Shown here one piece after another: positions 24,984 to 33,502 of a stretch of 64,000 nucleotides of DNA. The notes below the pieces were generated by a model. It worked only from the letters and a program-made list of their open reading frames with translations. It made no database searches and was not told the DNA's origin. The translations under genes were made by a program, and so were the position numbers. This DNA is from Rhodospirillales bacterium (GTDB lineage: Bacteria > Pseudomonadota > Alphaproteobacteria > Micavibrionales > Micavibrionaceae), in NCBI GenBank assembly GCA_020638285.1, contig JACKIV010000002.1, forward strand, positions 352,693 through 416,692. The letters are read 5' to 3'. Position 1 is the first letter of the stretch. Every line of letters starts with the position of its first letter.

Positions 24984-27422
24984 TTAAGCCAGGGCTTTTT
25001 TCGCGGGGGCAGCTTTTGCCTTTGGCGGAGAGAGGGGGAAGCTGTGGGAATCGCCGACCTGAAGTTCGATGACTTCGTCGCCCACACCGATCATTGTCGG
25101 TTGGCCGAATTCCCCGTCCTCAATAGAAACCTTCAAGGTCTGGTTCTCCAGTTTGAGCCGCAGGGGGGTGTTCCGGTAAACCATCTGGAAAGACAGGCCT
25201 TCAAGCTCCGGCAACGGTTTGGGCGCGAAGTACAGGGTGTCATCCCGGACTTCCATCCCCATAAACCCACGCTGCATCAGGTCCAGCGTTCCGGCCATGA
25301 TACCCATGTGGATGCCTTCAGGCGTCGTGCCGCCCTGAATGTCGTCCACATCGGCCCGCAGGGATTTCTTGAACATCTCCCATGAGCGCTGCGGGTCGAT
25401 ATCGGCCATGATGTCGGCATGGACGATGAGGCTGAGCGTTGAGCAGTGCGAACAGCGCTGGTAGTAATATTCAATGTTCCGGCGCATCGTGTCTTCGCCA
25501 TATTCGTATCCCAGACGGGCGAAAAGGGTCTTGAGGTCGGATTCCGAGAACAGGTAAAACAGCATGAGTGTGTCGGCTTGTTTGGACACCTTGTATTTTT
25601 CCGCCGTATCCCCTTCGGCCTTCAGGATGAAGTCCAGACGGTACAGATTGCCGTATTTTTTGCGATAGGCGTCCCAGTCCAGCTCGCCAAGAGATTCATA
25701 GCCTTCGAACTGGCTGATGATCCCCGCGTCGTGGAAGGGAACGAACATCTTCGCGCTCATGTCCTCCCACTTCGTGATTTCCTCGTCGGTCAGATCGAGA
25801 ATCGCGCACAGGCTCTTGCGGCGTTTCTTCGGGAAAAGATCCAGTGCCTCAATGACCGTGCTGAACATCCACGCAGCCATGATATTGGTATAGGCGTTGT
25901 TCTTGACGCCGTGTTCTTCCGAATCGTGGTACTTTTCGTGATATTCGTCCGGGCCCATGACGCCATGGATCTCATAGCGCCCCCGGTCCGGATTGTATTT
26001 CGCCAGAGAGGCGAACAGCCGCGCCACCTCAATCATCAGGCGTGCGCCGTGGTTCCACAGAAAGTTCAGGTCACGCGTGGCCTGAAAATATTGCCACATA
26101 TTGTAGAAAATCGCGGCGTTTACATGGCGCTGGTTAAAGGAATAATCCGGGTACCATTTTCCATCGCGTTCGTTAAAGTTAATCAGGTGCGTTTCCTCGC
26201 GCCCGTCGCTGCCCGATTGCCATGGGAACATTGCGCCGTTATATCCCGCTTCCCGGGCGCGCTCACGCGCTTCGTCCAGACGGCGGTTGCGGTACATGAG
26301 CAACCCCCGCGTGATTTCCGGCATCCGGTAGTTCAGGAACGGATAGATATACATTTCATCCCAGAACATGCGCCCGTGGTAATGCTCGCCCGTCAGGCCG
26401 CGTGCGGGGGCTGCGGCGTCGATATCCGCCGAATGGCGCGAGCAGCACATCAGAATATGCGCGGTGTTAAAACGCAGCAGCATCTGGGCTTCCGGGTCGC
26501 CGGGCAGTTTGAAATCGCTCATGGCCCAGAGCTGGTCCCACGCCTGCTCCTGACGCTCATAGGCAAGGCCAAAGTCGCACCAGCGACATACGGCGATCTG
26601 GGCGGCGGCGAGAGGTTCGCTGATGGCCTGATCCTTGGAAGAATACAGCGCGACGATTTTCTCGATTCTCACCGGTGTTTTTTCGCGGACCGTAAAGGTC
26701 AGGGTCTGCTGGATATAGTCGTCCTGCATATGCAGGCTACGACCCGGTTCGATTTTTTCGTCGCCGACAAAGACATTCGTGCGAGCAGCCTGAGCGATAT
26801 AGATTCGCGACTGGCTCGTCTGGACAATGAGCGAAATCCCGTCGCTTCCGATGGGGCCTGTGCGGACAGGGCGCAGATGTTTGCTTTCGAACTTGTGATA
26901 GACAGGAACGCCCCAGTTGACCACCCGTCCGTCCAGCGCCGAGATGACTTCTATCTCGCCGGACCAGTTTTCCGGCGTAATCACCCACTCAATGGCCGCC
27001 ATGTGCATTTTGTGCATGCTCACGAATCTGCGGCTGGCGAGCGTGGTTTCACGGCCTTTCTTATCGCGGAAACGGATGGTGCGTGACACTACGGCCCGGC
27101 GGATGTCAAAGCTGTGATTGTAGGAGAGGATCTCGACATTTTCGAGGCTGAAAGGCTCGTCATTCTCGATGCGGAGCTTGAGCGGAAGCCAGTTGGGCAG
27201 ATTAACCAGATCCTCGTTGGACACCGGGCGCCCGCCGATGATGCTGACGGCGCGGTTGAAACCACCGTGCATAAAGGTACCGGGATAGTGATTCGGGCCG
27301 CAATCGGACCATTCACACGCGCCTCGGGTGCAGAAATACCCGTTCCCGGTCGAAGTCAGGGCTTCGCGCCGCATTTCTTCTTCGGGCACATAGTGATCGT
27401 AGGAAAGTGTCCAGTTGCTCAT
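24984..27422 (-). CDS. GH65 family disaccharide phosphorylase (maltose/trehalose/kojibiose type)
   Basis: GH65 phosphorylases split an alpha-linked glucose disaccharide with phosphate, giving beta-glucose-1-phosphate. The 812-residue chain has the N-terminal beta-sandwich (STGNGYFCTRGACEWSD), then the catalytic barrel with GLTGEHYHGRMFWDEMYIYP and VMGPDEYHEKY (catalytic Glu about residue 492). KQADTLMLFYL and a C-terminal GTTPEGIHMGIMAGTLD region follow. No phosphatase domain is fused. The substrate cannot be read from sequence. The gene sits 50 bases after pgmB on the same strand, so the product is probably passed to that mutase. ATG at 27422 was chosen over GTG at 27437, which lies too close to the GGAGG. 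The C-terminus is Lys/Ala-rich. Confidence 0.9.
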   Translation of the reverse strand: MSNWTLSYDHYVPEEEMRREALTSTGNGYFCTRGACEWSDCGPNHYPGTFMHGGFNRAVSIIGGRPVSNEDLVNLPNWLPLKLRIENDEPFSLENVEILSYNHSFDIRRAVVSRTIRFRDKKGRETTLASRRFVSMHKMHMAAIEWVITPENWSGEIEVISALDGRVVNWGVPVYHKFESKHLRPVRTGPIGSDGISLIVQTSQSRIYIAQAARTNVFVGDEKIEPGRSLHMQDDYIQQTLTFTVREKTPVRIEKIVALYSSKDQAISEPLAAAQIAVCRWCDFGLAYERQEQAWDQLWAMSDFKLPGDPEAQMLLRFNTAHILMCCSRHSADIDAAAPARGLTGEHYHGRMFWDEMYIYPFLNYRMPEITRGLLMYRNRRLDEARERAREAGYNGAMFPWQSGSDGREETHLINFNERDGKWYPDYSFNQRHVNAAIFYNMWQYFQATRDLNFLWNHGARLMIEVARLFASLAKYNPDRGRYEIHGVMGPDEYHEKYHDSEEHGVKNNAYTNIMAAWMFSTVIEALDLFPKKRRKSLCAILDLTDEEITKWEDMSAKMFVPFHDAGIISQFEGYESLGELDWDAYRKKYGNLYRLDFILKAEGDTAEKYKVSKQADTLMLFYLFSESDLKTLFARLGYEYGEDTMRRNIEYYYQRCSHCSTLSLIVHADIMADIDPQRSWEMFKKSLRADVDDIQGGTTPEGIHMGIMAGTLDLMQRGFMGMEVRDDTLYFAPKPLPELEGLSFQMVYRNTPLRLKLENQTLKVSIEDGEFGQPTMIGVGDEVIELQVGDSHSFPLSPPKAKAAPAKKALA

Positions 27423-27472
27423 TGCCTTATATCCCACCCCTCCAGGAATTGTCTGGCGCAGACCGATCTTTT

Positions 27473-28210
27473 TTATGCTTCGATCTCGCCGAGGTCTTGT
27501 ACAACACTATCCGCGCCATTTTCAAGAAGCGCCGCAGCATTCCCCACGCGGTCGACTCCCAGAACATGGCCGAATTCACCTGCTCGCCCGGCCTGAACGC
27601 CGGAAATGGCATCTTCGACGACCACGGCTCTGTCTGCGGGAACGCCCAGCATGCGGGCGGCTTCCAGATAGGTGTCCGGGCGCGGTTTTCCCGGAATGCC
27701 GCGCGCAGCAGCGATCACGCCGTCCATTTGAGCGTCGAAAAGGTCTTTTATTTTTGCGGCTTTGAGGATGATTTCGCAGTTTTTGGATGAAGTTACGATG
27801 GCGACTTTCTTGCCCTTGGCCTTCAGGGCCTGGACGAGGGCGAGAGACGTTGGATAAACCTCCGCTCCGTTCGTTTCCAGTTCCCGGTTAACCTCAATAT
27901 TCTTACGATTCCCGAGGCCGCAGACGGTTTCTTTTTCAATCGGGTCTTCCGGGGTCCCGAAGGGCAGGACGATTCCGCGGTGGCGCAAAAAGCAGTCTAC
28001 CCCTTCGTAGCGGGGCTTTCCGTCCACGTAAGTATGGTAATCGTGCTCGGCATCAAAGGGAACAAATTCGGCGCCGGTATGCGAGGCGCGGTCTTTCAGA
28101 TAAGCATCAAACATAGCCTTCCAGGATCGTGCGTGTAACGTCGCCGTGTTCGTAATCACGCCGTCCATGTCGAACAGCCATGCATCATAATCCAGAAGGC
28201 GCTTTTTCAT
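27473..28210 (-). CDS. pgmB: Beta-phosphoglucomutase (HAD superfamily)
   Basis: This enzyme converts beta-glucose-1-phosphate to glucose-6-phosphate. The 245-residue HAD protein has the nucleophile motif WLFDMDGVITNTATLHARSW, the threonine/serine motif IVTSSKN, the lysine-containing KPRPDTYLEA, and the acidic motif VVEDAISGVQAG. A cap domain after residue 15 has the DYHTYVDGKPRYEGV segment seen in beta-phosphoglucomutases. It lies immediately upstream of the GH65 gene, the usual partnership, which supports the specificity call over other HAD phosphatases. Confidence 0.9.
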   Translation of the reverse strand: MKKRLLDYDAWLFDMDGVITNTATLHARSWKAMFDAYLKDRASHTGAEFVPFDAEHDYHTYVDGKPRYEGVDCFLRHRGIVLPFGTPEDPIEKETVCGLGNRKNIEVNRELETNGAEVYPTSLALVQALKAKGKKVAIVTSSKNCEIILKAAKIKDLFDAQMDGVIAAARGIPGKPRPDTYLEAARMLGVPADRAVVVEDAISGVQAGRAGEFGHVLGVDRVGNAAALLENGADSVVQDLGEIEA

Positions 28211-28300
28211 AATAAAAACCCGCTTACAAGAAAAAACAAGGCATTGGCGAGATTTCTATAAAGTTCTGATGCTTTTTGCAAGCGCGAAAAAATCGAGACC

Positions 28301-28858
28301 CTAATTCACGGCCTTGTCGGCGCGCAATTGCCGCGCGCGGGCGAGAATCGAATCTTCAACTTTTCGGGGTGTTTCCGGGGAAACGGTGGCATCTTTCCAT
28401 GATCCGTCCTTTCCGCGCATCTGCCGGAAAACCCGAACCCGAATGCCATCGGAGCGCAGTTGCTTGCCCAGAACAAAGACATTGAGTTTAAGGCGCTCAT
28501 TTGCATTTTCAGGCGTCGCGTACCAGTCGGTCAGAATCGTCCCGCCGAACGGATCGGCGCTGGCCAGTGGCATGAAAGACACAGTATCAAGGGCTGCACG
28601 CCACAAATAGGCATTTACTCCGATGCCCGTTTCATCCGAATCGCCGGATTTTCCGCCAAACAGGGATAGTCCGCCTTTCCCGAGGATGCTGTCTGGTTCC
28701 GAGTAAATGTCGTTTTCTCCGCCGGGCGTGGAGGAGCGGTCCGCGCCAGTGGGGTATTTGGCTTGACGCTCAACATTGCTGCTGCAGGCGCACAAGAGGC
28801 TCAGCGCGGCAAAGGCGAGAAAGGGGTCTCGTATTCTGGAAAATTTTGTGTATGACAT
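28301..28858 (-). CDS. DUF3576 family lipoprotein
   Basis: The 185-residue product has a signal segment ending in a lipobox (LLCAC), then a low-complexity linker and the DUF3576 core GIGVNAYLWRAALDTVSFMP followed by DPFGGTILTDWYATPENANER. The family is widespread in Alphaproteobacteria and of unknown function; an outer-membrane location is inferred from the lipobox. The ATG at 28858 has AAAGGG about 9 bases before it and gives a compact signal peptide; an in-frame GTG at 28882 lacks a ribosome-binding site. It is divergent from the porin gene. Confidence 0.88.
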   Translation of the reverse strand: MSYTKFSRIRDPFLAFAALSLLCACSSNVERQAKYPTGADRSSTPGGENDIYSEPDSILGKGGLSLFGGKSGDSDETGIGVNAYLWRAALDTVSFMPLASADPFGGTILTDWYATPENANERLKLNVFVLGKQLRSDGIRVRVFRQMRGKDGSWKDATVSPETPRKVEDSILARARQLRADKAVN

Positions 28859-28975
28859 AACATTCGCCCTTTCATGAGGCACGGCATGGGTCGGAAAGCG
28901 CCCAAGCCTCTTTATTTACTATCATATCCTTTTTGCAGGCTCAAGGTGGGATCGTGCGGTGAGGGGGGATATTTG

Positions 28976-28993
28976 TGTTGCAAATGAGCAACA
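28976..28993. promoter_or_regulatory. Small palindrome between DUF3576 gene and porin
   Basis: TGTTGC and GCAACA arms with a 6-base spacer, 39 bases upstream of the porin -35 box. It could be an operator serving either divergent gene. The rest of the 299-base intergenic region holds the porin promoter and nothing else recognised. Confidence 0.35.
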
Positions 28994-29031
28994 TCCTTGG
29001 GGCGATTCTTGCCTGACCTCCCGCGTTTGAC

Positions 29032-29059
29032 TTGACCTTGTCGCCTGAAAGCTCATAAT
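29032..29059 (+). promoter_or_regulatory. Probable porin promoter
   Basis: TTGACC (29032-29037), a 16-base spacer and CATAAT (29054-29059). It lies 98 bases before the porin ATG, giving an untranslated leader of about 90 bases. Confidence 0.5.
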
Positions 29060-29157
29060 TGCTCCCAAGGCGAGGCCGGGTCCGGACTTGCGCGCATGGA
29101 GGCCAGACCGGATCTTCAGGCATTGATTGGATAACTGATTTTTATTGGAGGACTCTG

Positions 29158-30477
29158 ATGAAAAAACTTCTGCTCAGCACCGCCGTGTGCGGTCTGGCTT
29201 TTGCCTCTGCCCCGGCTTACGCCGAAGATGGCGGCGTCAAGCTTGGTCTTGGCGGCTTCTACAAGGGCTATGTCTCTTTCGTCGATCAGGACGAAACGCC
29301 GGATGCCGCCGCGGCTGGCGACACGTCTGAAGACATCAACAGTGTTGACTGGCTTCAGGACACCGAAGTCCATTTCACGGGTGAGGTTACCCTTGACAAT
29401 GGTCTGACGGTTGGTGCGCATGTTGAAGCTCTGGCCGATGGCGGTGAGTTTACGGCGCAAGAATCCTATGCCTACTTCTCTGGCGCATGGGGTCGCATCA
29501 ATGCCGGGGCCGAAGATGGTGCCGCGTACCTTCTGCAGGTTGCTGCGCCTTCGGCGGACAGCAATGTCGACGGTCTGCGTCAAACCATCAATGGCGTCAA
29601 CTATGATGCCATGAACGAAGCCACGTCTGCGACTGCAACGCGCGGCAGCTTTGTTGGTTTGGTTCTGGATGAAAACTTTGCTGCGGATCAACTCGTGCGC
29701 AATTCCTCTGTTGCCGGTCAGGACGTTCTGGCCATCACAACGGCGGACACATGGCTGGTCAACCGTGGCTATGGCACGTTTGACTACGACAACGCCATCA
29801 CGGGCTATTCGAACAAGCTGACCTATCTGACGCCTGTTCTGAATGGCTTCCAGGCCGGTTTTTCCTATACGCCTGATGTGTCGTATTCCAGCGACACCAT
29901 GAATCGTTTCGACAGCAAGGCTGCCGGTTCTGTCTATGGTGACAGCTATGAAGTCGCGGCCCGGTACGAAGGTCAGTTTAACGCTGTGGGTCTGACCCTC
30001 GGTGCGGGCTATGCCTTCTCGGATCTGCGTGCGGCGGAAACGGCGCTGGCCTATCGCGATGTCAACAATGATGGCACTATCACGGTTGGGACGGATGCTG
30101 TTGTTGCGACGACCGATGACCGTCAGGCCTGGAACCTGGGTGGCGCGTTGACCTACGGACCTTTTGGTTTCGGCGTGACCTATCTGAACGACGACATGGG
30201 TGTTGATGGCGATGCAAACCGCGATACCTGGGCGTTCGGTGCGGACTACACGACGGGTCCCTTCAAGCTCGGCGCGTCCTACTACATGCAAAGCCAGGAG
30301 ATTTTCAGCTCCAGTGAAATCGACACTGACCGTTACACGGGCGGTATCGTTTACACCTATGGCCCGGGCATGACCTTCCGTGGATCGGTGAGCTACGTCA
30401 ATCATGACTCGCCGGTTTCCTATGCGACGGATGGAAGTGCGACTTCCGTTTTGCTCGGAACCCAGATCAACTTCTGA
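29158..30477 (+). CDS. Outer-membrane porin
   Basis: A 439-residue beta-barrel channel for small solutes in the outer membrane. It has a clear signal peptide (residues 1-22, ending APAYA before EDGG). Alternating beta strands follow, and the last residues are VLLGTQINF with the C-terminal phenylalanine recognised by the Bam complex. Internal blocks such as TGEVTLDNGLTVGAHVEALA and LLQVAAPSADSNVDG, and several GFGVTY/KLGASYYM strand pairs, match porins of Rhodospirillales and relatives. GGAG precedes the ATG. Codon use is more biased than in neighbours, which fits a highly expressed gene. A strong terminator follows. Confidence 0.93.
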   Translation: MKKLLLSTAVCGLAFASAPAYAEDGGVKLGLGGFYKGYVSFVDQDETPDAAAAGDTSEDINSVDWLQDTEVHFTGEVTLDNGLTVGAHVEALADGGEFTAQESYAYFSGAWGRINAGAEDGAAYLLQVAAPSADSNVDGLRQTINGVNYDAMNEATSATATRGSFVGLVLDENFAADQLVRNSSVAGQDVLAITTADTWLVNRGYGTFDYDNAITGYSNKLTYLTPVLNGFQAGFSYTPDVSYSSDTMNRFDSKAAGSVYGDSYEVAARYEGQFNAVGLTLGAGYAFSDLRAAETALAYRDVNNDGTITVGTDAVVATTDDRQAWNLGGALTYGPFGFGVTYLNDDMGVDGDANRDTWAFGADYTTGPFKLGASYYMQSQEIFSSSEIDTDRYTGGIVYTYGPGMTFRGSVSYVNHDSPVSYATDGSATSVLLGTQINF

Positions 30478-30500
30478 TCTGGCGGCGTTTATAAATACCG

Positions 30501-30532
30501 GAAGGCGGCCCGAAAAGGCCGCCTTCTTTTTT
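30501..30532 (+). terminator. Terminator of the porin gene
   Basis: GAAGGCGGCC and GGCCGCCTTC form a perfect 10-base stem with a CGAAAA loop, followed by six T. It begins 24 bases after the porin stop. Confidence 0.92.
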
Positions 30533-30563
30533 AAGTTCTTCAAAAGAGATCGGGAGAAAAGAC

Positions 30564-30977
30564 ATGATTCGTTTGACGGTTTTCCATCCGTTTCTTGTGC
30601 TTTTTTGTTTTGGTGCCGGGTTTTCCTCTCTTGCGGCTGGCGCAGTGGAGAGGGCCGAATCACGATCGGTCTTTCTGTCCTCAATCGCGGATATTCCCTT
30701 GATGCCCGGTTTTGAAGAAATGGAAGCCGATCTGGTTTTGTTTGACAAGCCCGATGGGCGGATTGTGGAAGCCTATGCTTTGGGGCCATCCGTGACTGCC
30801 GAAGACGTAAAGGTCTTCTACGAATCGGTTTTACCCCGATTCGGCTGGCGTCTTGAAGGTGAGGGAGCCTTTATCCGGAACACCGAGCGGATTACCCTTG
30901 AAATCGCCAAAACAGAAGAAAAAACGGTCATTCGTTACAGGATTTCTCCTGGAATCGGCGTTTTCGCCCCCCGCTGA
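30564..30977 (+). CDS. Small exported protein of unknown function
   Basis: The 137-residue product has a signal peptide (hydrophobic residues about 5-25, ending AAGA). The mature part is about 110 residues with IPLMPGFEEMEADLVLFDKP, then VKVFYESVLPRFGWRLEGEG and an ending rich in beta strands. The FYESVLPRFGW block resembles a repeated pattern in small alphaproteobacterial exported proteins, but I cannot name the family. GGGAGA precedes the start. It lies between the porin terminator and the rpsT promoter and is probably a single-gene unit. Confidence 0.65.
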   Translation: MIRLTVFHPFLVLFCFGAGFSSLAAGAVERAESRSVFLSSIADIPLMPGFEEMEADLVLFDKPDGRIVEAYALGPSVTAEDVKVFYESVLPRFGWRLEGEGAFIRNTERITLEIAKTEEKTVIRYRISPGIGVFAPR

Positions 30978-30987
30978 TATCCGATGC

Positions 30988-31016
30988 TTGACAAAATGTG
31001 GATAAATCGCTAAAAC
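30988..31016 (+). promoter_or_regulatory. rpsT promoter
   Basis: TTGACA (30988-30993), a 17-base spacer and TAAAAC (31011-31016), 83 bases upstream of the rpsT start. The spacer contains a DnaA box. Confidence 0.7.
30997..31005 (-). promoter_or_regulatory. DnaA box within the rpsT promoter
   Basis: TGTGGATAA, the exact reverse complement of the consensus TTATCCACA, lies between the -35 and -10 boxes. Bound DnaA would cover this promoter. dnaA itself is 1 kb downstream. Confidence 0.65.
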
Positions 31017-31098
31017 GCGGTGTCGTCCGAACAGTGAGAATCGTACGTGGCGGGGGTGTTTCCTCCGTGAAACGAAAAAGTTTTGAAGAGAGCTCAAG

Positions 31099-31371
31099 AT
31101 GGCAAACCATAAATCGTCTAAAACGAGAATTCGTCGTAACGCCCGTCGTGCTGATATCAATGCGGCCCGCCGTGGACGGATGCGCACCTTCGTGAAGAAG
31201 GTTGAGGCGGCGATTGCTGCCGGGGACGCTCTGGAGGCCGAGCAGGCCTTGCGTGCCGCCCAGCCGGAACTGGCCCGTGCTGCGAGCAAAAGCATTCTCC
31301 ATGCCCGGACGGCTTCCCGCAAACTTTCGCGTCTTTCCGCCCGAATTGTAAAGCTCAAGGCGGCTGCCTGA
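31099..31371 (+). CDS. rpsT: 30S ribosomal protein S20
   Basis: A 90-residue protein that binds 16S rRNA early in small-subunit assembly. The sequence opens ANHKSSKTRIRRNARRADIN and has the later FVKKVEAAIAAGDALEAE and KSILHARTASRKLSRLSARI blocks of S20. It is strongly basic. The ribosome-binding site is GAAGAGAG. The position just before dnaA is a common alphaproteobacterial arrangement. Confidence 0.97.
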   Translation: MANHKSSKTRIRRNARRADINAARRGRMRTFVKKVEAAIAAGDALEAEQALRAAQPELARAASKSILHARTASRKLSRLSARIVKLKAAA

Positions 31372-31421
31372 TTTTTTTTGGCGCGTTTAGGACTTTCTTA
31401 AAATATCAATAGGGTGTTCGC

Positions 31422-31466
31422 ATGGCTGCGGGATGTTTTCCTGCGGCCATTTTCTTTTGTTTTACG
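31422..31466 (+). terminator. Terminator of rpsT
   Basis: ATGGCTGCGGGA and TCCTGCGGCCAT form a 12-base stem with one mismatch, followed by TTTTCTTTTGTTTT. It starts 51 bases after the rpsT stop. Confidence 0.75.
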
Positions 31467-32017
31467 AAGATCGTGGGCATTTTCCGGAGACGTGACACAT
31501 TTTTTCTTTTTTCAATTTTCTCTTTTTGACCCCGTTGCGTGAGAGGAAAAAATATGGTGTATTGTTTTTGTCAGCGGCACCAAATCAAACACAGGTGTGA
31601 ATAGCCGTAGAACTGGGCGCTTTTCGGCGTCTTTCTGCAGGAGGGGAGGGCTGTGCCTTCTCTATCCCTTCATCCCGGCTCGTGTGTCCGAGATGAAAAA
31701 TCCGGAAGGAAGAGGATCCCGATGGGGACTCTTTCAGGTTGAAGGATACAGGTGCAGATCGCAGGATCAGAGTATCGAGGGAGGATACAGATCGCGATCT
31801 TCGAACAGGGGTTTTCAATTTCATTGATGGATTGAGGCGAGCGCGGCGGAATCATGTTCCGTTGTGTGGAGGAGGGATTTTTTGTCTTTTCTCCAGTGTT
31901 TTTCCGTCTGTTCTACCCCCCGCAGCCAGAGGATGTTCCTTTATTTCGGCGCGGCTTTCGTTTTTGCCTGTATTTCCATCGAGCATGATTGATTATTTTC
32001 GGAGCTAAAGAGAAAAC
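31467..32017 (+). other. Non-coding region upstream of dnaA
   Basis: About 550 bases with no convincing gene. The first part (31495-31570) is AT-rich with long T-runs. The stretch 31741-31800 carries GGATACAG twice, four GATC sites and a GATCGCGATC palindrome. No consensus DnaA box was found here. It should contain the dnaA promoter and perhaps a long leader; a role in replication start is possible but not supported by a box cluster. Confidence 0.4.
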
Positions 32018-33454
32018 ATGTCAGAAACGATCAGAGTATCCGCGTCCGCCGAAACATCCACTTCATCTGCCAGACTTTCAGAATCCTATGCGCCAACACC
32101 GGAAATCGCTTCCCTTTGGGATGGTGTTCATGAGTCCCTGCGTCTGGAGTTTGGTGAGGCGGCTTTTCGCAGCTGGCTCAAACCCCTGGTGCTTCAAGCC
32201 TATTATCATGGCACGCTAGAGGTTTCTGTGCCTACCCGTTTTATGCGGGACTGGATTCACAATCATTATGCGGCGCGGATTCTTGAGATTTGTGTGGCGG
32301 CCAATCCAGATATTCGGCGTCTGGAAATCGTTGTTGTTCAGAATGCCATTCCGTCCGAGGAGCCAACTCCGGCGATTCGTGAGCGTGCCGCGAAAGCGAA
32401 TCAGAATCATGACGATGCTGCGCTTTTGGAATTGTCCTCGCCGCTTGATCCGCGCTTTACGTTTGAGACTTTTGTGGTTGGAAAGCCCAATGCTCTTGCT
32501 CATGCAGCTGCCCGGCGCGTAGTCGAGAGCGCGGCAGTGCCTTTTAATCCATTGTTTTTGTATGGTGGTGTAGGGCTTGGCAAGACTCACCTGATGCATG
32601 CGATTGCCTGGGCGATGCGTGCGCACTGGCCGGAAAAGCGCGTGATGGTTCTGTCTGCCGAGAAATTCATGTATCAGTTCGTCCGCGCCTTGCGGGCAAA
32701 GGATACGTTTTCCTTCAAGGAGATGTTCCGGTCTGTGGATGTTTTGTTGATGGATGATATTCAATTCATCTCCGGGAAGGAATCGACGCAAGAGGAATTC
32801 TTCCATACTTTCAATGCGTTGGTTGACCAGAACAAGCAAATCATCATTTCATCGGATCGTCAGCCTTCGGATCTGGCAGGGATTGAGGATCGCTTGCGTT
32901 CCCGTTTGTCTTGGGGGCTGGTCGCCGATATCCAGCCGAGCAGCTATGATCTGCGTCTGGGGATTCTGAAGGCGCGTCGGACGCAACTCGGGGTGCATGT
33001 GCCCGATTCGGTTCTGGAGTTTCTGGCCCTGAAGGTCACGAGCAACATCCGCGAACTGGAAGGTGCTCTGACCCGGATCGTGGCCCATGCGGATGTGGTC
33101 AGTACGCCCGTAACGCTTGAGACGACTCAGGATGTTCTGCAGGATCTTTTGCGCGCTCATGATCGCCGGATTACGATTGATGAAATTCAGCGCAAGGTCG
33201 CCGAGCATTACAATCTGCGTGTTTCTGACATGCATTCCGCGCGCCGGGCCCGCAATGTGGCTCGTCCCCGTCAGGTTGCGATGTTCCTGTCCAAACAGCT
33301 TACGGCGCGCTCTTTGCCGGAAATCGGGCGTAAGTTCGGCGGGCGTGACCACACCACGGTCATGCATGCGGTGCGCAAGATTGAAGAATTGCTGGAAACG
33401 GATGTTCAAATTGCGCAAGATGTGGATATTGTCCGCCGGGCGCTCACAGGATGA
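32018..33454 (+). CDS. dnaA: Chromosomal replication initiator protein DnaA
   Basis: An AAA+ ATPase that binds DnaA boxes and opens the replication origin. The 478-residue chain has an N-terminal domain I (LWDGVHESLRLEFGEAAFRS) and a variable linker. Walker A is GGVGLGKTHL (about residue 183), Walker B is VLLMDDIQFI (about residue 242), and sensor motifs follow in the AAA+ core. Domain IV has RRARNVARPRQVAMFLSKQL and GGRDHTTVMHAV, the DNA-binding signature. Length is normal. A weak ribosome-binding stretch precedes the ATG. It stands between rpsT and a cytochrome gene; dnaN is not next to it. Confidence 0.97.
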   Translation: MSETIRVSASAETSTSSARLSESYAPTPEIASLWDGVHESLRLEFGEAAFRSWLKPLVLQAYYHGTLEVSVPTRFMRDWIHNHYAARILEICVAANPDIRRLEIVVVQNAIPSEEPTPAIRERAAKANQNHDDAALLELSSPLDPRFTFETFVVGKPNALAHAAARRVVESAAVPFNPLFLYGGVGLGKTHLMHAIAWAMRAHWPEKRVMVLSAEKFMYQFVRALRAKDTFSFKEMFRSVDVLLMDDIQFISGKESTQEEFFHTFNALVDQNKQIIISSDRQPSDLAGIEDRLRSRLSWGLVADIQPSSYDLRLGILKARRTQLGVHVPDSVLEFLALKVTSNIRELEGALTRIVAHADVVSTPVTLETTQDVLQDLLRAHDRRITIDEIQRKVAEHYNLRVSDMHSARRARNVARPRQVAMFLSKQLTARSLPEIGRKFGGRDHTTVMHAVRKIEELLETDVQIAQDVDIVRRALTG

Positions 33455-33502
33455 GGGGGTCTGGGTGGCTCATCTCTCGGGCAAGGAAAGAGACGTAAGG
33501 TT

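Noticed and set aside
25446..27086. A 546-residue open frame on the plus strand opposite the GH65 gene
   Set aside because: Codon-position shadow of a clear phosphorylase gene; no domain is recognisable in it.
29116..30789. A 557-residue open frame opposite the porin gene
   Set aside because: Antisense shadow running through the porin and its terminator; the porin has a signal peptide, strand pattern, promoter and terminator.
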